A program made the position numbers and the translations under genes. The notes beneath the pieces were generated by a model. That model did no database searches, was not told the origin of the DNA, and saw only the letters and a program-made list of their open reading frames with translations. From positions 1-64,000 of the forward strand of contig CAYQQM010000020.1 of the NCBI GenBank assembly GCA_964419605.1: a DNA stretch of 64,000 nt. The letters run 5' to 3'. The first letter of the stretch is position 1; every line of letters starts with the position of its first letter. This DNA is from JABFXX01 sp964419605. Its GTDB lineage: Bacteria > Myxococcota_A > Polyangia > Haliangiales > Haliangiaceae. Of this stretch, positions 53,033-61,548 are shown one piece after another.

Positions 53033-55006
53033 ATGACGACCGATCTTCCGACGCTGGCGATCAACACCATTCGCACGCTCGCGATCGATGCCATTCAACG
53101 CGCTAACTCGGGCCATCCCGGGTTGCCGATGGGGTGTGCTCCGATGGCGTACGAGCTGTGGCAGAACCATCTTACGCACGATCCGCGCGCTCCCGGCTGG
53201 TTCAATCGCGACCGGTTTGTGCTGTCGGCAGGGCACGGTTCGATGCTGCTCTACAGCCTGTTACACCTCCACGGATACGGCGTTTCCCTGGACGACTTGA
53301 AGGCGTTTCGGCAGTGGAACTCCAAAACTCCTGGTCATCCGGAGTGGCATCGAACGCCCGGAGTCGAAGCAACGACTGGCCCGCTGGGGCAGGGCGCCGG
53401 CAATTCTGTTGGGATGGCGATCGCGGAGCGCTACCTGGCGACGTACTTCAATCGCCCGGGCCACACCGTCGTCGACCATCGCACGTTTGCCCTGGTATCG
53501 GACGGCGACATCATGGAGGGAGTGTGCAGCGAGGCCGCTTCACTGGCCGGGCACCTTGCGCTTGGAAAGTTGACCTGGCTCTACGACGCCAATGAGGTCA
53601 CGCTCGACGGACCGCTGGCTCTGGCGATGAGCGAAGACGTGGGCAAGCGGTTCGAGTCGTACGGCTGGCACGTGCAACACGTCGACAAGGGCGACACCGA
53701 CGTAGGGGCACTCCACGGTGCGCTTCGCGCAGCGCGCGCCGAGGCGATGCGGCCGTCGTTGATCGTGGTTCGGACCACGATCGGCTATGGTTCGCCGAAA
53801 AAGGCGGGGACCAGCGCAGCGCACGGCGCGCCCCTCGGCGATGCGGAAATTGCGGCCACAAAGCAAGCGCTCGGTTGGGATCCGGACCAGAAGTTCTTTG
53901 TTCCAGACGAGGTTCGCGCTCACATGGCGCAGTCTGGAAAAGCCGGCGCTGCCGCACACGCGGCTTGGCGCGAGCAGTTGGCCAACTATAAGCGCGCATT
54001 TCCCGAGCTGGGCGCACAGCTGGAGCTTGCGATGGCCGGGGCGTTACCCGATGGCTGGGACAGGGACCTGCCAGCGTTTTCTGCGGCGATTTCCACGCGT
54101 GCGGCCTGCGGCAAGGTCATGGCCGCGATTGCGGAAAAGGTGCCTTGGCTGTTCGGCGGCGATGCCGATCTGGGCGGATCGACCAAGACGATCGTTGCCG
54201 GCGGCGACTACGATCGAACGGGTGCCCACCGCAATCTGCGATTCGGGATTCGCGAGCACGCCATGGGCGCGATTGGCAACGGGATGCTCTACCACGGAGG
54301 CTTGCGGTCGTACGTTGCGACGTTCTTCGTGTTTTCCGATTACATGCGGCCGAGCGTGCGACTGGCGGCCCTCAATGGACTGCCTGCGATCTATATTTGG
54401 TCGCACGATTCGGTCGGGGTCGGCGAAGACGGTCCGACGCACCAACCCATCGAGCATTTGATGTCGCTGCGAACGATGCCGAATTTGCATACGTTTCGGC
54501 CCGCGGACGGCAATGAAACCGCGGTTGCATGGCGGCATGCGATGCGCCGCACGGGGGGACCGACCGCGATCGTGACCTCGCGGCAAGACCTTCCGGTCGT
54601 AACCTTGTCGGGCGCGCCGGGGGCGGAGCGCGGAGGCTACGTCCTGGCCGACGGCACCGATGCGATTGTCATTGCCACGGGGTCAGAGGTTGCTGTGGCG
54701 CTCGCCGCGCGCACCGAGTTGGCAACGCAAAACGTTTCGGTCCGAGTCGTTTCGATGCCGTGCTGGGAGCTATTCGCCGAACAGGATAGCGACTATCGCG
54801 AGTCGGTGCTACCCGCAGCCCGGTGGCAGCGGATATCGATCGAAGCCGGGGTTACCCACGGCTGGCGCCAGCACATTGGCGATCGCGGCATCGCGATCGG
54901 CATCGATCGCTACGGCATGTCAGCGCCCGGCGACATCGCGATGGAAAAGCTGGGCATGACGGCCGCCCGGGTTGTGAGTGCCGCAGCTCAGCTGTTGGGC
55001 CGGTAG
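53033..55006 (+). CDS. tkt: Transketolase
   Basis: I choose ATG 53033 (657 aa, the usual length). Key parts are SGHPGLPMGCAPMAYELW, TPGHPEWHRTPGVEATTGPL, the TPP/metal site SDGDIMEGVCSEAASLAGHL and FGIREHAMGAIGNG, then SHDSVGVGEDGPTHQPIEHL. These residues bind thiamine diphosphate, Mg2+ and sugar phosphates. It moves two-carbon units between ketose and aldose phosphates in the pentose phosphate pathway. The gene follows the MscS gene by 23 bp; there is no obvious functional link. Confidence 0.97.
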   Translation: MTTDLPTLAINTIRTLAIDAIQRANSGHPGLPMGCAPMAYELWQNHLTHDPRAPGWFNRDRFVLSAGHGSMLLYSLLHLHGYGVSLDDLKAFRQWNSKTPGHPEWHRTPGVEATTGPLGQGAGNSVGMAIAERYLATYFNRPGHTVVDHRTFALVSDGDIMEGVCSEAASLAGHLALGKLTWLYDANEVTLDGPLALAMSEDVGKRFESYGWHVQHVDKGDTDVGALHGALRAARAEAMRPSLIVVRTTIGYGSPKKAGTSAAHGAPLGDAEIAATKQALGWDPDQKFFVPDEVRAHMAQSGKAGAAAHAAWREQLANYKRAFPELGAQLELAMAGALPDGWDRDLPAFSAAISTRAACGKVMAAIAEKVPWLFGGDADLGGSTKTIVAGGDYDRTGAHRNLRFGIREHAMGAIGNGMLYHGGLRSYVATFFVFSDYMRPSVRLAALNGLPAIYIWSHDSVGVGEDGPTHQPIEHLMSLRTMPNLHTFRPADGNETAVAWRHAMRRTGGPTAIVTSRQDLPVVTLSGAPGAERGGYVLADGTDAIVIATGSEVAVALAARTELATQNVSVRVVSMPCWELFAEQDSDYRESVLPAARWQRISIEAGVTHGWRQHIGDRGIAIGIDRYGMSAPGDIAMEKLGMTAARVVSAAAQLLGR

Positions 55007-55078
55007 TGCTGCCCCACCACAGGATGTCTCACCGGGAGCAGTATGTGCAAAGTGGACGCTTGAGGTATTGTTTCCGCC

Positions 55079-55795
55079 GTGCGCTGGTTGATCGTTTTGT
55101 TGGCGGCCCTGGGATGCGGCAATGACGGGCGGGGCGACACGAATGATGCTGCACCGGATGGAAATCCGGTTGTCGATTCGGGAACACCATCGTCAGCACC
55201 TGCATTTGTGCGAAACTTTTTTTTGGACTGCGGTTCGATCCGAGAAAGGTGCACGCGCCAGACTCCTGGGCCGGGCGTAGGAACGATTCTGCTAGTTACG
55301 ATCACGTACAGTCCGCAAACGGCTCATGCCGTGTCGGTCACGGACGAGGGCGGGCAATTGTTTCAACGGGCGATCGACCCGATTCCGTGGGCTGCCGGCG
55401 ACGGAGACTCACAGACCGAGTTGTGGTGGGGACGTCGTGGCCTCGGTACAACGGCAGTACACGTGAACGTTTCGGAACAAGTCAGCATTAATGTCTATGT
55501 CAGCGAGTTCGCCGCAACCGCAGTGGATCAAGTCGCAGCGTTCGCAGGAAAGGCCAACAACAGCGGCGTGTTTTCCAGTCGGACGCGAACAATCACCCAC
55601 GTGCCTCAACTAATTTTTGGCCACGGCGAAGGTCGAAATGCGCTGGTATCTCCGGGAGCAGGATTCACCCAGCGCGTGATGGAGCTGGGAAACATTGAGG
55701 AGACCAAGGTCGCCGAGATTCCCGGCGAATATGAAGCTCCGTTCATGCTCGATCGCGGCGGGCACTGGGTCGCGCTGATGGCGACGCTACGTTAA
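55079..55795 (+). CDS. Lipoprotein of unknown function
   Basis: This 238-aa protein starts at GTG and has a lipoprotein signal (MRWLIVLLAALGCGND) followed by an Asp/Pro-rich linker, as in many myxobacterial lipoproteins. The body is beta-rich (TILLVTITYSPQTAHAVSV, TQELWW-like region, VHVNVSEQVSINVYVSEF) and resembles a single jelly-roll domain. It carries few Cys residues (DCGS, ERCT) that could pair. No family recognised. It follows transketolase by 72 bp. Confidence 0.75.
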   Translation: MRWLIVLLAALGCGNDGRGDTNDAAPDGNPVVDSGTPSSAPAFVRNFFLDCGSIRERCTRQTPGPGVGTILLVTITYSPQTAHAVSVTDEGGQLFQRAIDPIPWAAGDGDSQTELWWGRRGLGTTAVHVNVSEQVSINVYVSEFAATAVDQVAAFAGKANNSGVFSSRTRTITHVPQLIFGHGEGRNALVSPGAGFTQRVMELGNIEETKVAEIPGEYEAPFMLDRGGHWVALMATLR

Positions 55796-55807
55796 TGGCG
55801 CTCGGAG

Positions 55808-55832
55808 GCAGTCCCCTTGGGGGCGGCGCGCC
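55808..55832. repeat. Partial GC-rich repeat between convergent genes
   Basis: GCAGTCCCCTTGGGGGCGG followed by CGCGCC keeps the AGTCCCCTTGGGG arm and the terminal GCGCC of the repeat, but lacks the GAAGG arm. It is the only copy outside a gene, lying between the lipoprotein stop and the next convergent gene. Confidence 0.45.
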
Positions 55833-55840
55833 GCGATTCG

Positions 55841-56335
55841 TTACTTCATGGTGAGCGTGGTCTTGGCGACCACGACATTGTTCGTGGTGAGCAGTTGCAC
55901 CGTGTAGGTCTTGCCCTTCGCGATTCCTTCGTCTTCATTAATGGAAACGTCGCCGCTGAGAACTGGGCTCTTGGCATCGATGCCGTCGAGCAGCTGATTG
56001 GCTGCGAGCTTGCCGTTCTTTAGGAATTCGAGCTTGAGCGAGGTGTTTCCGGTCTTTGACAGGAAGGCTGTGTAGTGAAAATGCCACGACGTTAGGTCGT
56101 CGTTTTGGGTTCCGGTCACCTCTTTGAGCTGAACGGCTTTGATTTTGGTGATCGTTTCCTTGTCGGCGCTTGTATCGTTGCCGTCCGCACTTGTTTTTCC
56201 TTCCGGGAGGTCCCCTTTGCTGACGATGAGCTGGGCGCGGAATGCTGCGATCACGCCGCGCGACAGATCCGCGGATGCGGGGGCCGAAACGCAGAGCAGG
56301 GCGGCGACAGTCGCAAGCAACAGGTGGCGTGACAT
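55841..56335 (-). CDS. Small secreted protein, unknown function
   Basis: This 164-aa protein has a Sec signal (HLLLATVAALLCVSAPASA, cut before DLS). The mature part is a beta-rich domain with alternating polar strands (SWHFHYTAFLSKTGNTSLKL, YTVQLLTTNNVVVAKTTLT), like an Ig-type or immunity-like fold. No Cys or catalytic residues stand out. It lies downstream of the RGG-rich gene in the same orientation. Confidence 0.75.
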   Translation of the reverse strand: MSRHLLLATVAALLCVSAPASADLSRGVIAAFRAQLIVSKGDLPEGKTSADGNDTSADKETITKIKAVQLKEVTGTQNDDLTSWHFHYTAFLSKTGNTSLKLEFLKNGKLAANQLLDGIDAKSPVLSGDVSINEDEGIAKGKTYTVQLLTTNNVVVAKTTLTMK

Positions 56336-56361
56336 AGGGTCTCCCGGGTGGTTTGCTTCAC

Positions 56362-57627
56362 CTATTCGGCGTTCTCCACTGCGGCAGGAGCCGATGAAGG
56401 GGAAGCTGGTACTTCGACACTTGATTCAGCCGCGGTATTCAGTTTTGCGTTGCGCTCGGCGAGGCGCTTAGCGCGGCGCTCAGGATCCCATGGAGTTCCA
56501 TCGGGTCCAAGGCCTTTTTCATCAGGCCCGATCGGTTTGCGCGGTCGCTGGCTACGAGGTGGCAGCGGCTGCCCGTCAGGGCCCAGTCGGGGTTGACGCT
56601 GGGCTGCGCCTTCGGTCGCACCCGACGCGTCCGTAACCGTTGGTGAAGATTTGTGATTTCGAAATCCACGGTCGTGGTCCCGACCGTCGGGGCCGCTTCG
56701 TGCGCCACGCCCGGGGCCTCGGCCGCCGGGACCGCCGGGTCCACGTCCACCTGGCCCACGTCCACCAGGGCCGCGCCCGCCAGGGCCGCGGCGACCCGGT
56801 CCTCGGCCTCGTCCAGATTCGTCAAAGGTTCGCGGGGTGGAGGTCAGCTGCCAGCCGATTCCTGCACGTGGCATTTCGCCTCGTCCTGGGCGTTCATCGC
56901 GCGGATCTTTCGTTTCCACTTCGGCGCCATATTTCAAGCTGCCGAGGCCGCGCGGCTTTCGGTCGCCTCCGCTGAAGCTCCCTCCTGCGCCGCCGCCTCC
57001 TCCGCCTCGTTCGGGGCGGTCGCCACCACGGCTACCGCGCGCGTCTCGCCGGTTTCGAGCCGCACCCGCGACGCGGTCGATGACATAGTGAAATTCGCCG
57101 CGCGAAATCGAATTGTGCGGGCCCTTTTCGCCTTGATACACGCGAACCAGGCGGACCCGGTCGATGTCGCGTTCCACAATGTCGAGCGCTTCTAGTAGGC
57201 GCTGCGCCCGATCCGGCTGGAGCCCGCACGCCGCCGCCACGGCCGCGATCGTCGCTGCCATTCTAGGACTAGGATCATCTGCCGGGCCGGGGGCCGCAGG
57301 TGCGGAGTCGTTCGTAGCTTCGCTGTCGGCCGGAGCGTCGGTCGAGGCGGTTCCTTCCACAACCGCTTCGCCCGACGAGGCCGCTTCGACGGAAACCTCC
57401 GCGGCGCTGCCGCCGTCGGCGGGCAGAGGCGCCGGGCTGGCATCCGAAGCTTCTGCCGTTGGACTATCGGCCGCCAAGCCGCTGTTTTCCGGCGGAGGAA
57501 CGAGTTCTCCGCTGTCCTCGGGGGCTGGAGCCGTCGTAGAGGCCGGCAGTTGGTCGGGCGAGACAGTCGCGCGGGCCGCTGCCGCCCTGCGGAGCATTAG
57601 CGTCGAGAACTCGGTCAGTGTCTTCAT
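56362..57627 (-). CDS. RGG-rich low-complexity protein, probable nucleic-acid binder
   Basis: This 421-aa protein has three parts. Residues 1-120 are acidic and Ala/Ser/Pro-rich. Residues about 120-190 are helical and look folded (AAVAAACGLQPDRAQRLLEAL, ISRGEFHYVIDRV). The rest is Arg/Gly-rich with RGG-type runs, including GGDRPERGGGGGG and about five GRGPGG repeats near 270-300. RGG regions bind RNA and drive condensates; the central helical part may set specificity. The C-terminal lobe (KRLAERNAKLN) is charged. It is downstream of the Ppx/GppA gene, 168 bp apart. Confidence 0.75.
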   Translation of the reverse strand: MKTLTEFSTLMLRRAAAARATVSPDQLPASTTAPAPEDSGELVPPPENSGLAADSPTAEASDASPAPLPADGGSAAEVSVEAASSGEAVVEGTASTDAPADSEATNDSAPAAPGPADDPSPRMAATIAAVAAACGLQPDRAQRLLEALDIVERDIDRVRLVRVYQGEKGPHNSISRGEFHYVIDRVAGAARNRRDARGSRGGDRPERGGGGGGAGGSFSGGDRKPRGLGSLKYGAEVETKDPRDERPGRGEMPRAGIGWQLTSTPRTFDESGRGRGPGRRGPGGRGPGGRGPGGRGPGGPGGRGPGRGARSGPDGRDHDRGFRNHKSSPTVTDASGATEGAAQRQPRLGPDGQPLPPRSQRPRKPIGPDEKGLGPDGTPWDPERRAKRLAERNAKLNTAAESSVEVPASPSSAPAAVENAE

Positions 57628-57795
57628 CGCACAGGCTAGCTACACCAAAGCGTGGCGAAGCGCCAGGGGGGAGCTGTTCCGGCCGCCGGCGCTTCCTGGG
57701 CTGATTGCCTTTGGAGCGCCGCCAAAACCGAAATCCCAGTCGATCCACAAGCTTCTGTAGGGAATTTGAGGATCGCGACGTACCAGGGGGGGAAT

Positions 57796-59379
57796 CTAGT
57801 TCGGTTGAGCAGGCTTGGCTTCCGACGGGCTGACCGCCACGGTGACGGGGCGAGCGACCGTTAGGCGGACCTGCAGGCCGAGTTCCTCTCGCAGTAAATC
57901 GGCTTTGTTCAGCATCGCCGCATCGCTTCGGGACGGTCCGTCCCGAACGACCAGATCGAGGACGATCGCGTTGCCCATCCGAGTGCACACGACCTGCTCG
58001 ACGCGCGAGCGGTGCTCGAAGTCGAGGCCATCGGCGAGGCGCAGCAGTGCGGTCAGCTTGCGCAGTTGACCTCGCGTGTCCTTGGGGAGTGATGTGCTGT
58101 TGATGATTTCCTTGGCGCGGGCGGCGTCTTTTCTGTGGGTACGCGCCATCACGGCGACCAGTTCTCGCGCCGTATCGTCAAGTCCAGGAATCCGGCCCCA
58201 CCGAATCATGTATTCGGAGTGCTTGTGGTGGCCGCGCTGGTTCACGACTTCGCCCACATCGTGAAGCAGCGCGGCTACTTCGAGGAGCACACCCTTGTCG
58301 TCGGGAATGCGGTGAACGTCGCGCAACTGGTGGAACAACTCCCGCGCCAAGACCCGGACATGCTCTCCGTGCGTCGTGTCGTGATCGACGCGGTTGGCGA
58401 ACCCTCTCGCAGCGGTCAGCAGCGCTTTGCTGTGCGCCCCCTCGGCTTTGACGTGTTCCTCGCGCGCGGTTTCGGCGAGCTCGATCATTACGCCTTCTCG
58501 AACGCCAACCCCTGGCGCCAGCAAGCGGTGAAGGCCAAGTTGTCGCGCCACCGTAGCGAATACCAAAGCGGCGATGCCCATGACCTCGGCGCGGTCGCGT
58601 TTGACGCCAAACCGCACCATCCGCTCATCGACAGTTGCACCAACGATGGCCGGCAGTTCTTTCTCCAGCGAGGCCAGTTCGAAGCTCGGGCTTTCGTCGC
58701 TTGGTGAAAACAGCTTTGCGAGCGCCTCTGCATTGCCCCCGGTAATTGCCGCGACCTCGATTCCGTCCGCACTTGTGGTCTGCGAAAATGGATGCATGAG
58801 TGTTGCGGTGTAGCGCCGCACCATCGCGGCTTCTGCTTCACCCAGGGCGCCGTTGAGCCCGAAAGTCTCCATGAGGCGCACAGTCCCTACGGGCAGCGAA
58901 ACGCCGCGCCACGAGCCGCCGGTATGTAGGTTTACTTCAAGGCTTCCTCCCCCGAGATCTAATATGGCGCGTGGCGGTGCGCTGGCGGCAACGCTGTGCG
59001 TGACAGCCTTGCGTACGAGTCTGGCTTCCTCATCGCCGTCGATGACCTCAAGCTCGATCCCGGCTTCGTGGAAAACGCGATGAAGTAGGACGTCGCGGTT
59101 TGACGCGCTGCGTACCGCACTGGTGGCGACCGCGCGATACTTGCCGACCTGGTTATGGTCAAAGCGGCTGCGGAAATGGACGAACGCGCGGACCGCGGCA
59201 TCGATCGTGGCCTCGTCGAGTGCACCATGCGTGAACGCGCGATGACCGAGCCGCACCGGAATGCGCTCGGCTTCCACCCGCACAAGTTCAGATCGATTCG
59301 CCCCTGCCAACTCGGCAATCACAAGGCGAATTGCGTTGGAACCCGTGTCGATCGCGCCAAGCCGAGTGCGCGTCATCAT
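57796..59379 (-). CDS. Ppx/GppA phosphatase with HD domain
   Basis: This 527-aa protein has the ASKHA fold: LGAIDTGSNAIRLVIAEL, KYRAVATSAVRSASNRD, EVIDGDEEARLVRKAV and ILDLGGGSLEVNL. The C-terminal HD-type domain contains LLEVAALLHDVGEVVNQRGH and a downstream RLADGLDFEHRS. Family members hydrolyse polyphosphate or pppGpp and so tune the stringent response. Its length matches the two-domain form. The ATG is doubled at 59379/59376. Confidence 0.93.
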   Translation of the reverse strand: MMTRTRLGAIDTGSNAIRLVIAELAGANRSELVRVEAERIPVRLGHRAFTHGALDEATIDAAVRAFVHFRSRFDHNQVGKYRAVATSAVRSASNRDVLLHRVFHEAGIELEVIDGDEEARLVRKAVTHSVAASAPPRAILDLGGGSLEVNLHTGGSWRGVSLPVGTVRLMETFGLNGALGEAEAAMVRRYTATLMHPFSQTTSADGIEVAAITGGNAEALAKLFSPSDESPSFELASLEKELPAIVGATVDERMVRFGVKRDRAEVMGIAALVFATVARQLGLHRLLAPGVGVREGVMIELAETAREEHVKAEGAHSKALLTAARGFANRVDHDTTHGEHVRVLARELFHQLRDVHRIPDDKGVLLEVAALLHDVGEVVNQRGHHKHSEYMIRWGRIPGLDDTARELVAVMARTHRKDAARAKEIINSTSLPKDTRGQLRKLTALLRLADGLDFEHRSRVEQVVCTRMGNAIVLDLVVRDGPSRSDAAMLNKADLLREELGLQVRLTVARPVTVAVSPSEAKPAQPN

Positions 59380-59424
59380 CGCTCCGTTACCGTATCACGT
59401 CCGGTCGCCCGGCACCCACTGACA

Positions 59425-60105
59425 TCAGGTACTAGATACGAGCTCGGTTCCGACGACTCTGCCGCGATCGAGTTGCAATATCCGGTCGCCGAGTTCGCGC
59501 GCCTCCTCGACCGAGTGTGTAACGTGAATGATCGGCACGGCCAGCTCAGCGCTGAGGTCTCGCACCAGGGTGGTTAGCTGCCCTCGCAGAGCTCGATCAA
59601 GCGCAGAAAACGGCTCGTCGAGAAGAACTAATTCGGGGGAGCGGGCGAGCGCACGGGCAAGCGCCACGCGCTGAGCCTCCCCGCCTGAGAACGTCCGCGG
59701 GCGCCGCTTGGCCAGGTGCGAAACCCCAAGGCGTTCTAGCAGCTGCAGAGCCGCCGCCGCGCGGTCGGGGCGCGCGCGATCGCGCATGCCATACATCACA
59801 TTGTGCAGCGCAGATAAGTGCGGAAACAGCGCGAGGTTCTGAAACACATACGCCAACCGCCGGTGATGAACCGGCACATCGACTGAACGCTCGACATCGA
59901 GCCACACATGGTCGCCGAGCGCAACCCGACCGCTTTGGGGAACCGCTAGGCCGGCGAGCACCGCCAAGATCGTGCTTTTTCCCGACCCGGAAGGTCCCAT
60001 GATGCAGGTCACACCCGGAGGGCATTCAAGCGTCACCGCGAGGTCAAAGCCATCCCCGCGCGATAGCGCAATCGTTGCCTGCAGCGTGCGAGATCGACTA
60101 GCCAC
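59425..60105 (-). CDS. modC: Molybdate ABC transporter ATP-binding protein ModC
   Basis: This 226-aa ATPase has Walker A GPSGSGKST, Q-loop YVFQNLALFPHLSALHNV, signature FSGGEAQRVALARALARSP, Walker B LVLLDEPFSALD and switch VTHSVEEA. YVFQ..ALFPHL and VxxNVxYGM are typical of the ModC/CysA/PotA group. It lacks the C-terminal molybdate-binding (TOBE/MOP) domain found in E. coli ModC, so it is a short form. It overlaps modB by 8 bp. Confidence 0.88.
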   Translation of the reverse strand: MASRSRTLQATIALSRGDGFDLAVTLECPPGVTCIMGPSGSGKSTILAVLAGLAVPQSGRVALGDHVWLDVERSVDVPVHHRRLAYVFQNLALFPHLSALHNVMYGMRDRARPDRAAAALQLLERLGVSHLAKRRPRTFSGGEAQRVALARALARSPELVLLDEPFSALDRALRGQLTTLVRDLSAELAVPIIHVTHSVEEARELGDRILQLDRGRVVGTELVSST

Positions 60106-60778
60106 GATGGTGCAGCCGGCGTGTGAACCGATTAGCGAGCAGCAGCATCACAACACCCACACACGTAGTCGCAAGGGCCATCGCCCGCGCATCATCATCG
60201 CGCTGAGCGACGAGTTGATCGTAGACGAAGATCGATGCCGGGCTTTGGTTGTCGATGCCCAACAGCCCGTTAAAGCGCGAACTAGCGACCATCTGTGTCA
60301 TCCCGTAGTCGCCAAGTGCCCGCGCAAACGCAAGCATTGCACCTGCAACGATGCCGGGCGTAGCCAACGGCAGCGTGATGGTAAGGAGCACGCGGACCGG
60401 CGATGCGCCCAGCGTGCGGGCCGCAGCCAATAGCGTGGGCTCCACCGACTCGATGCCGATGCGCACGGCACCAACGACCAACGGAATCGCCCCGACCGTG
60501 GCGGCAATGACAGCGGCTGTAAACGTAAAGACAATGTCGGTTCCGAACAGCCAGTGATAGAGGCGGCCGATCGCGCTGCTCGGCCCGAGCGCGACCAGCA
60601 GATAGTAGCCCAGCACTGTTGGTGGCAACACGAGTGGGGTGGAAACTATCGCGCCAAATAGGTCGGGCACCGGCAGACGCTTCCACCCCAATAGGATCGC
60701 AAGTAGGGTGCCGAGCACAACCGACAACAGGGTCGCAATGGTGGCGACCTGCAGCGACAGAAATAGCGGCGGCCACAT
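60098..60778 (-). CDS. modB: Molybdate ABC transporter permease ModB
   Basis: I choose ATG 60778 (226 aa), which overlaps the histidine kinase stop by one base. Five or six membrane segments and the EAA-type loop (AARTLGASPVRVLLTITLPLA) are present. LPLVLPPTVLGYYLLVALG-like SPLVLPP and FARALGDYGMTQMVA are ModB signatures. It forms the membrane channel for molybdate with ModC and ModA. ModA is encoded 13 kb away. Confidence 0.9.
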   Translation of the reverse strand: MWPPLFLSLQVATIATLLSVVLGTLLAILLGWKRLPVPDLFGAIVSTPLVLPPTVLGYYLLVALGPSSAIGRLYHWLFGTDIVFTFTAAVIAATVGAIPLVVGAVRIGIESVEPTLLAAARTLGASPVRVLLTITLPLATPGIVAGAMLAFARALGDYGMTQMVASSRFNGLLGIDNQSPASIFVYDQLVAQRDDDARAMALATTCVGVVMLLLANRFTRRLHHRG

Positions 60779-61548
60779 CACGGCAAGGGTGGCGAACCAC
60801 TCGGGGTCGGAGGATCCGGAAACCTCGCAACGAACACTGCGCCCAAATCGCCGCGCTGCTCCACGTGAATGGTGCCGCCATGAGCCTCGAGGACAAGCTT
60901 GCAAAAATACAGACCCAAACCACGGTTCTCGCGGGCCGACGCACGACGGCGTTCGACTTGGTAATAGCGGCCAAAAATCTGCTCGCGCTCGGACTCCGGA
61001 ACGGGCGGGCCGCTGTTGCCGATCGCAATCTCAACACCACCCTCTAATCGCACTGCGCGAACGCTGCATCGCCCGCCGCGCGGAGCATAACGGGTCGCAT
61101 TGTCAAGCATGTTCTCGATCACGCGAGCAACCAGACCCCGATCGATGTGGACGATCATGTGCGGATCGACGTCGACCTCGCACCGCAGTTGGCGCATCTC
61201 GAACGGTACTCGATTGCTGTCTCGCGCCGCTTCGATCAGCTCGATGAGTTGAACCGGCCCCACCTGGGCGCGCAGCATGCCCACTTCCAATTCATCGACA
61301 TCGAGGATCGTAGCGACCAGCGAGAGCGTTTTGGCAAGCGCCAGGTCGATGTGTTCGACGTAGGCCTTAGCCTCCATCGATCCATCGTGGAGCTCGTCGC
61401 GCAACAACGAGAGATATCCGATCGCTGCAGCTAGGGGAGTGCGCAAGTCGTGCACCACCAGAGCGGCGAGCGCTCGCTTCTTCTCTCGCAGCTCGTGCGC
61501 GCTGCTATCCGCTTCGCCTGCGGAGCCTCGTTTGGTGGGCGGTTGCAC
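60778..61548 (-). CDS. Soluble histidine kinase coupled to modBC
   Basis: This 256-aa kinase has no membrane segment or sensor domain. The H-box is VVHDLRTPLAAAIGYLSLL. The ATPase has ENMLDNATRYAPRGG, GNSGPPVPESEREQIFGRYY and RENRGLGLYFCKLV. The start overlaps the stop of the GGDEF gene by one base (TGATG) and its own stop overlaps modB. It may act on a separate regulator, or be controlled by contact with the transporter or cyclase. No response regulator is adjacent. Confidence 0.9.
   Translation of the reverse strand: MQPPTKRGSAGEADSSAHELREKKRALAALVVHDLRTPLAAAIGYLSLLRDELHDGSMEAKAYVEHIDLALAKTLSLVATILDVDELEVGMLRAQVGPVQLIELIEAARDSNRVPFEMRQLRCEVDVDPHMIVHIDRGLVARVIENMLDNATRYAPRGGRCSVRAVRLEGGVEIAIGNSGPPVPESEREQIFGRYYQVERRRASARENRGLGLYFCKLVLEAHGGTIHVEQRGDLGAVFVARFPDPPTPSGSPPLP

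Noticed and set aside
56653..57760. Plus-strand Ala/Ser-rich frames opposite the RGG-rich gene
   Set aside because: Low-complexity shadow of a low-complexity gene. The RGG protein has a conserved-looking helical core and a plausible start, so I keep only that strand.
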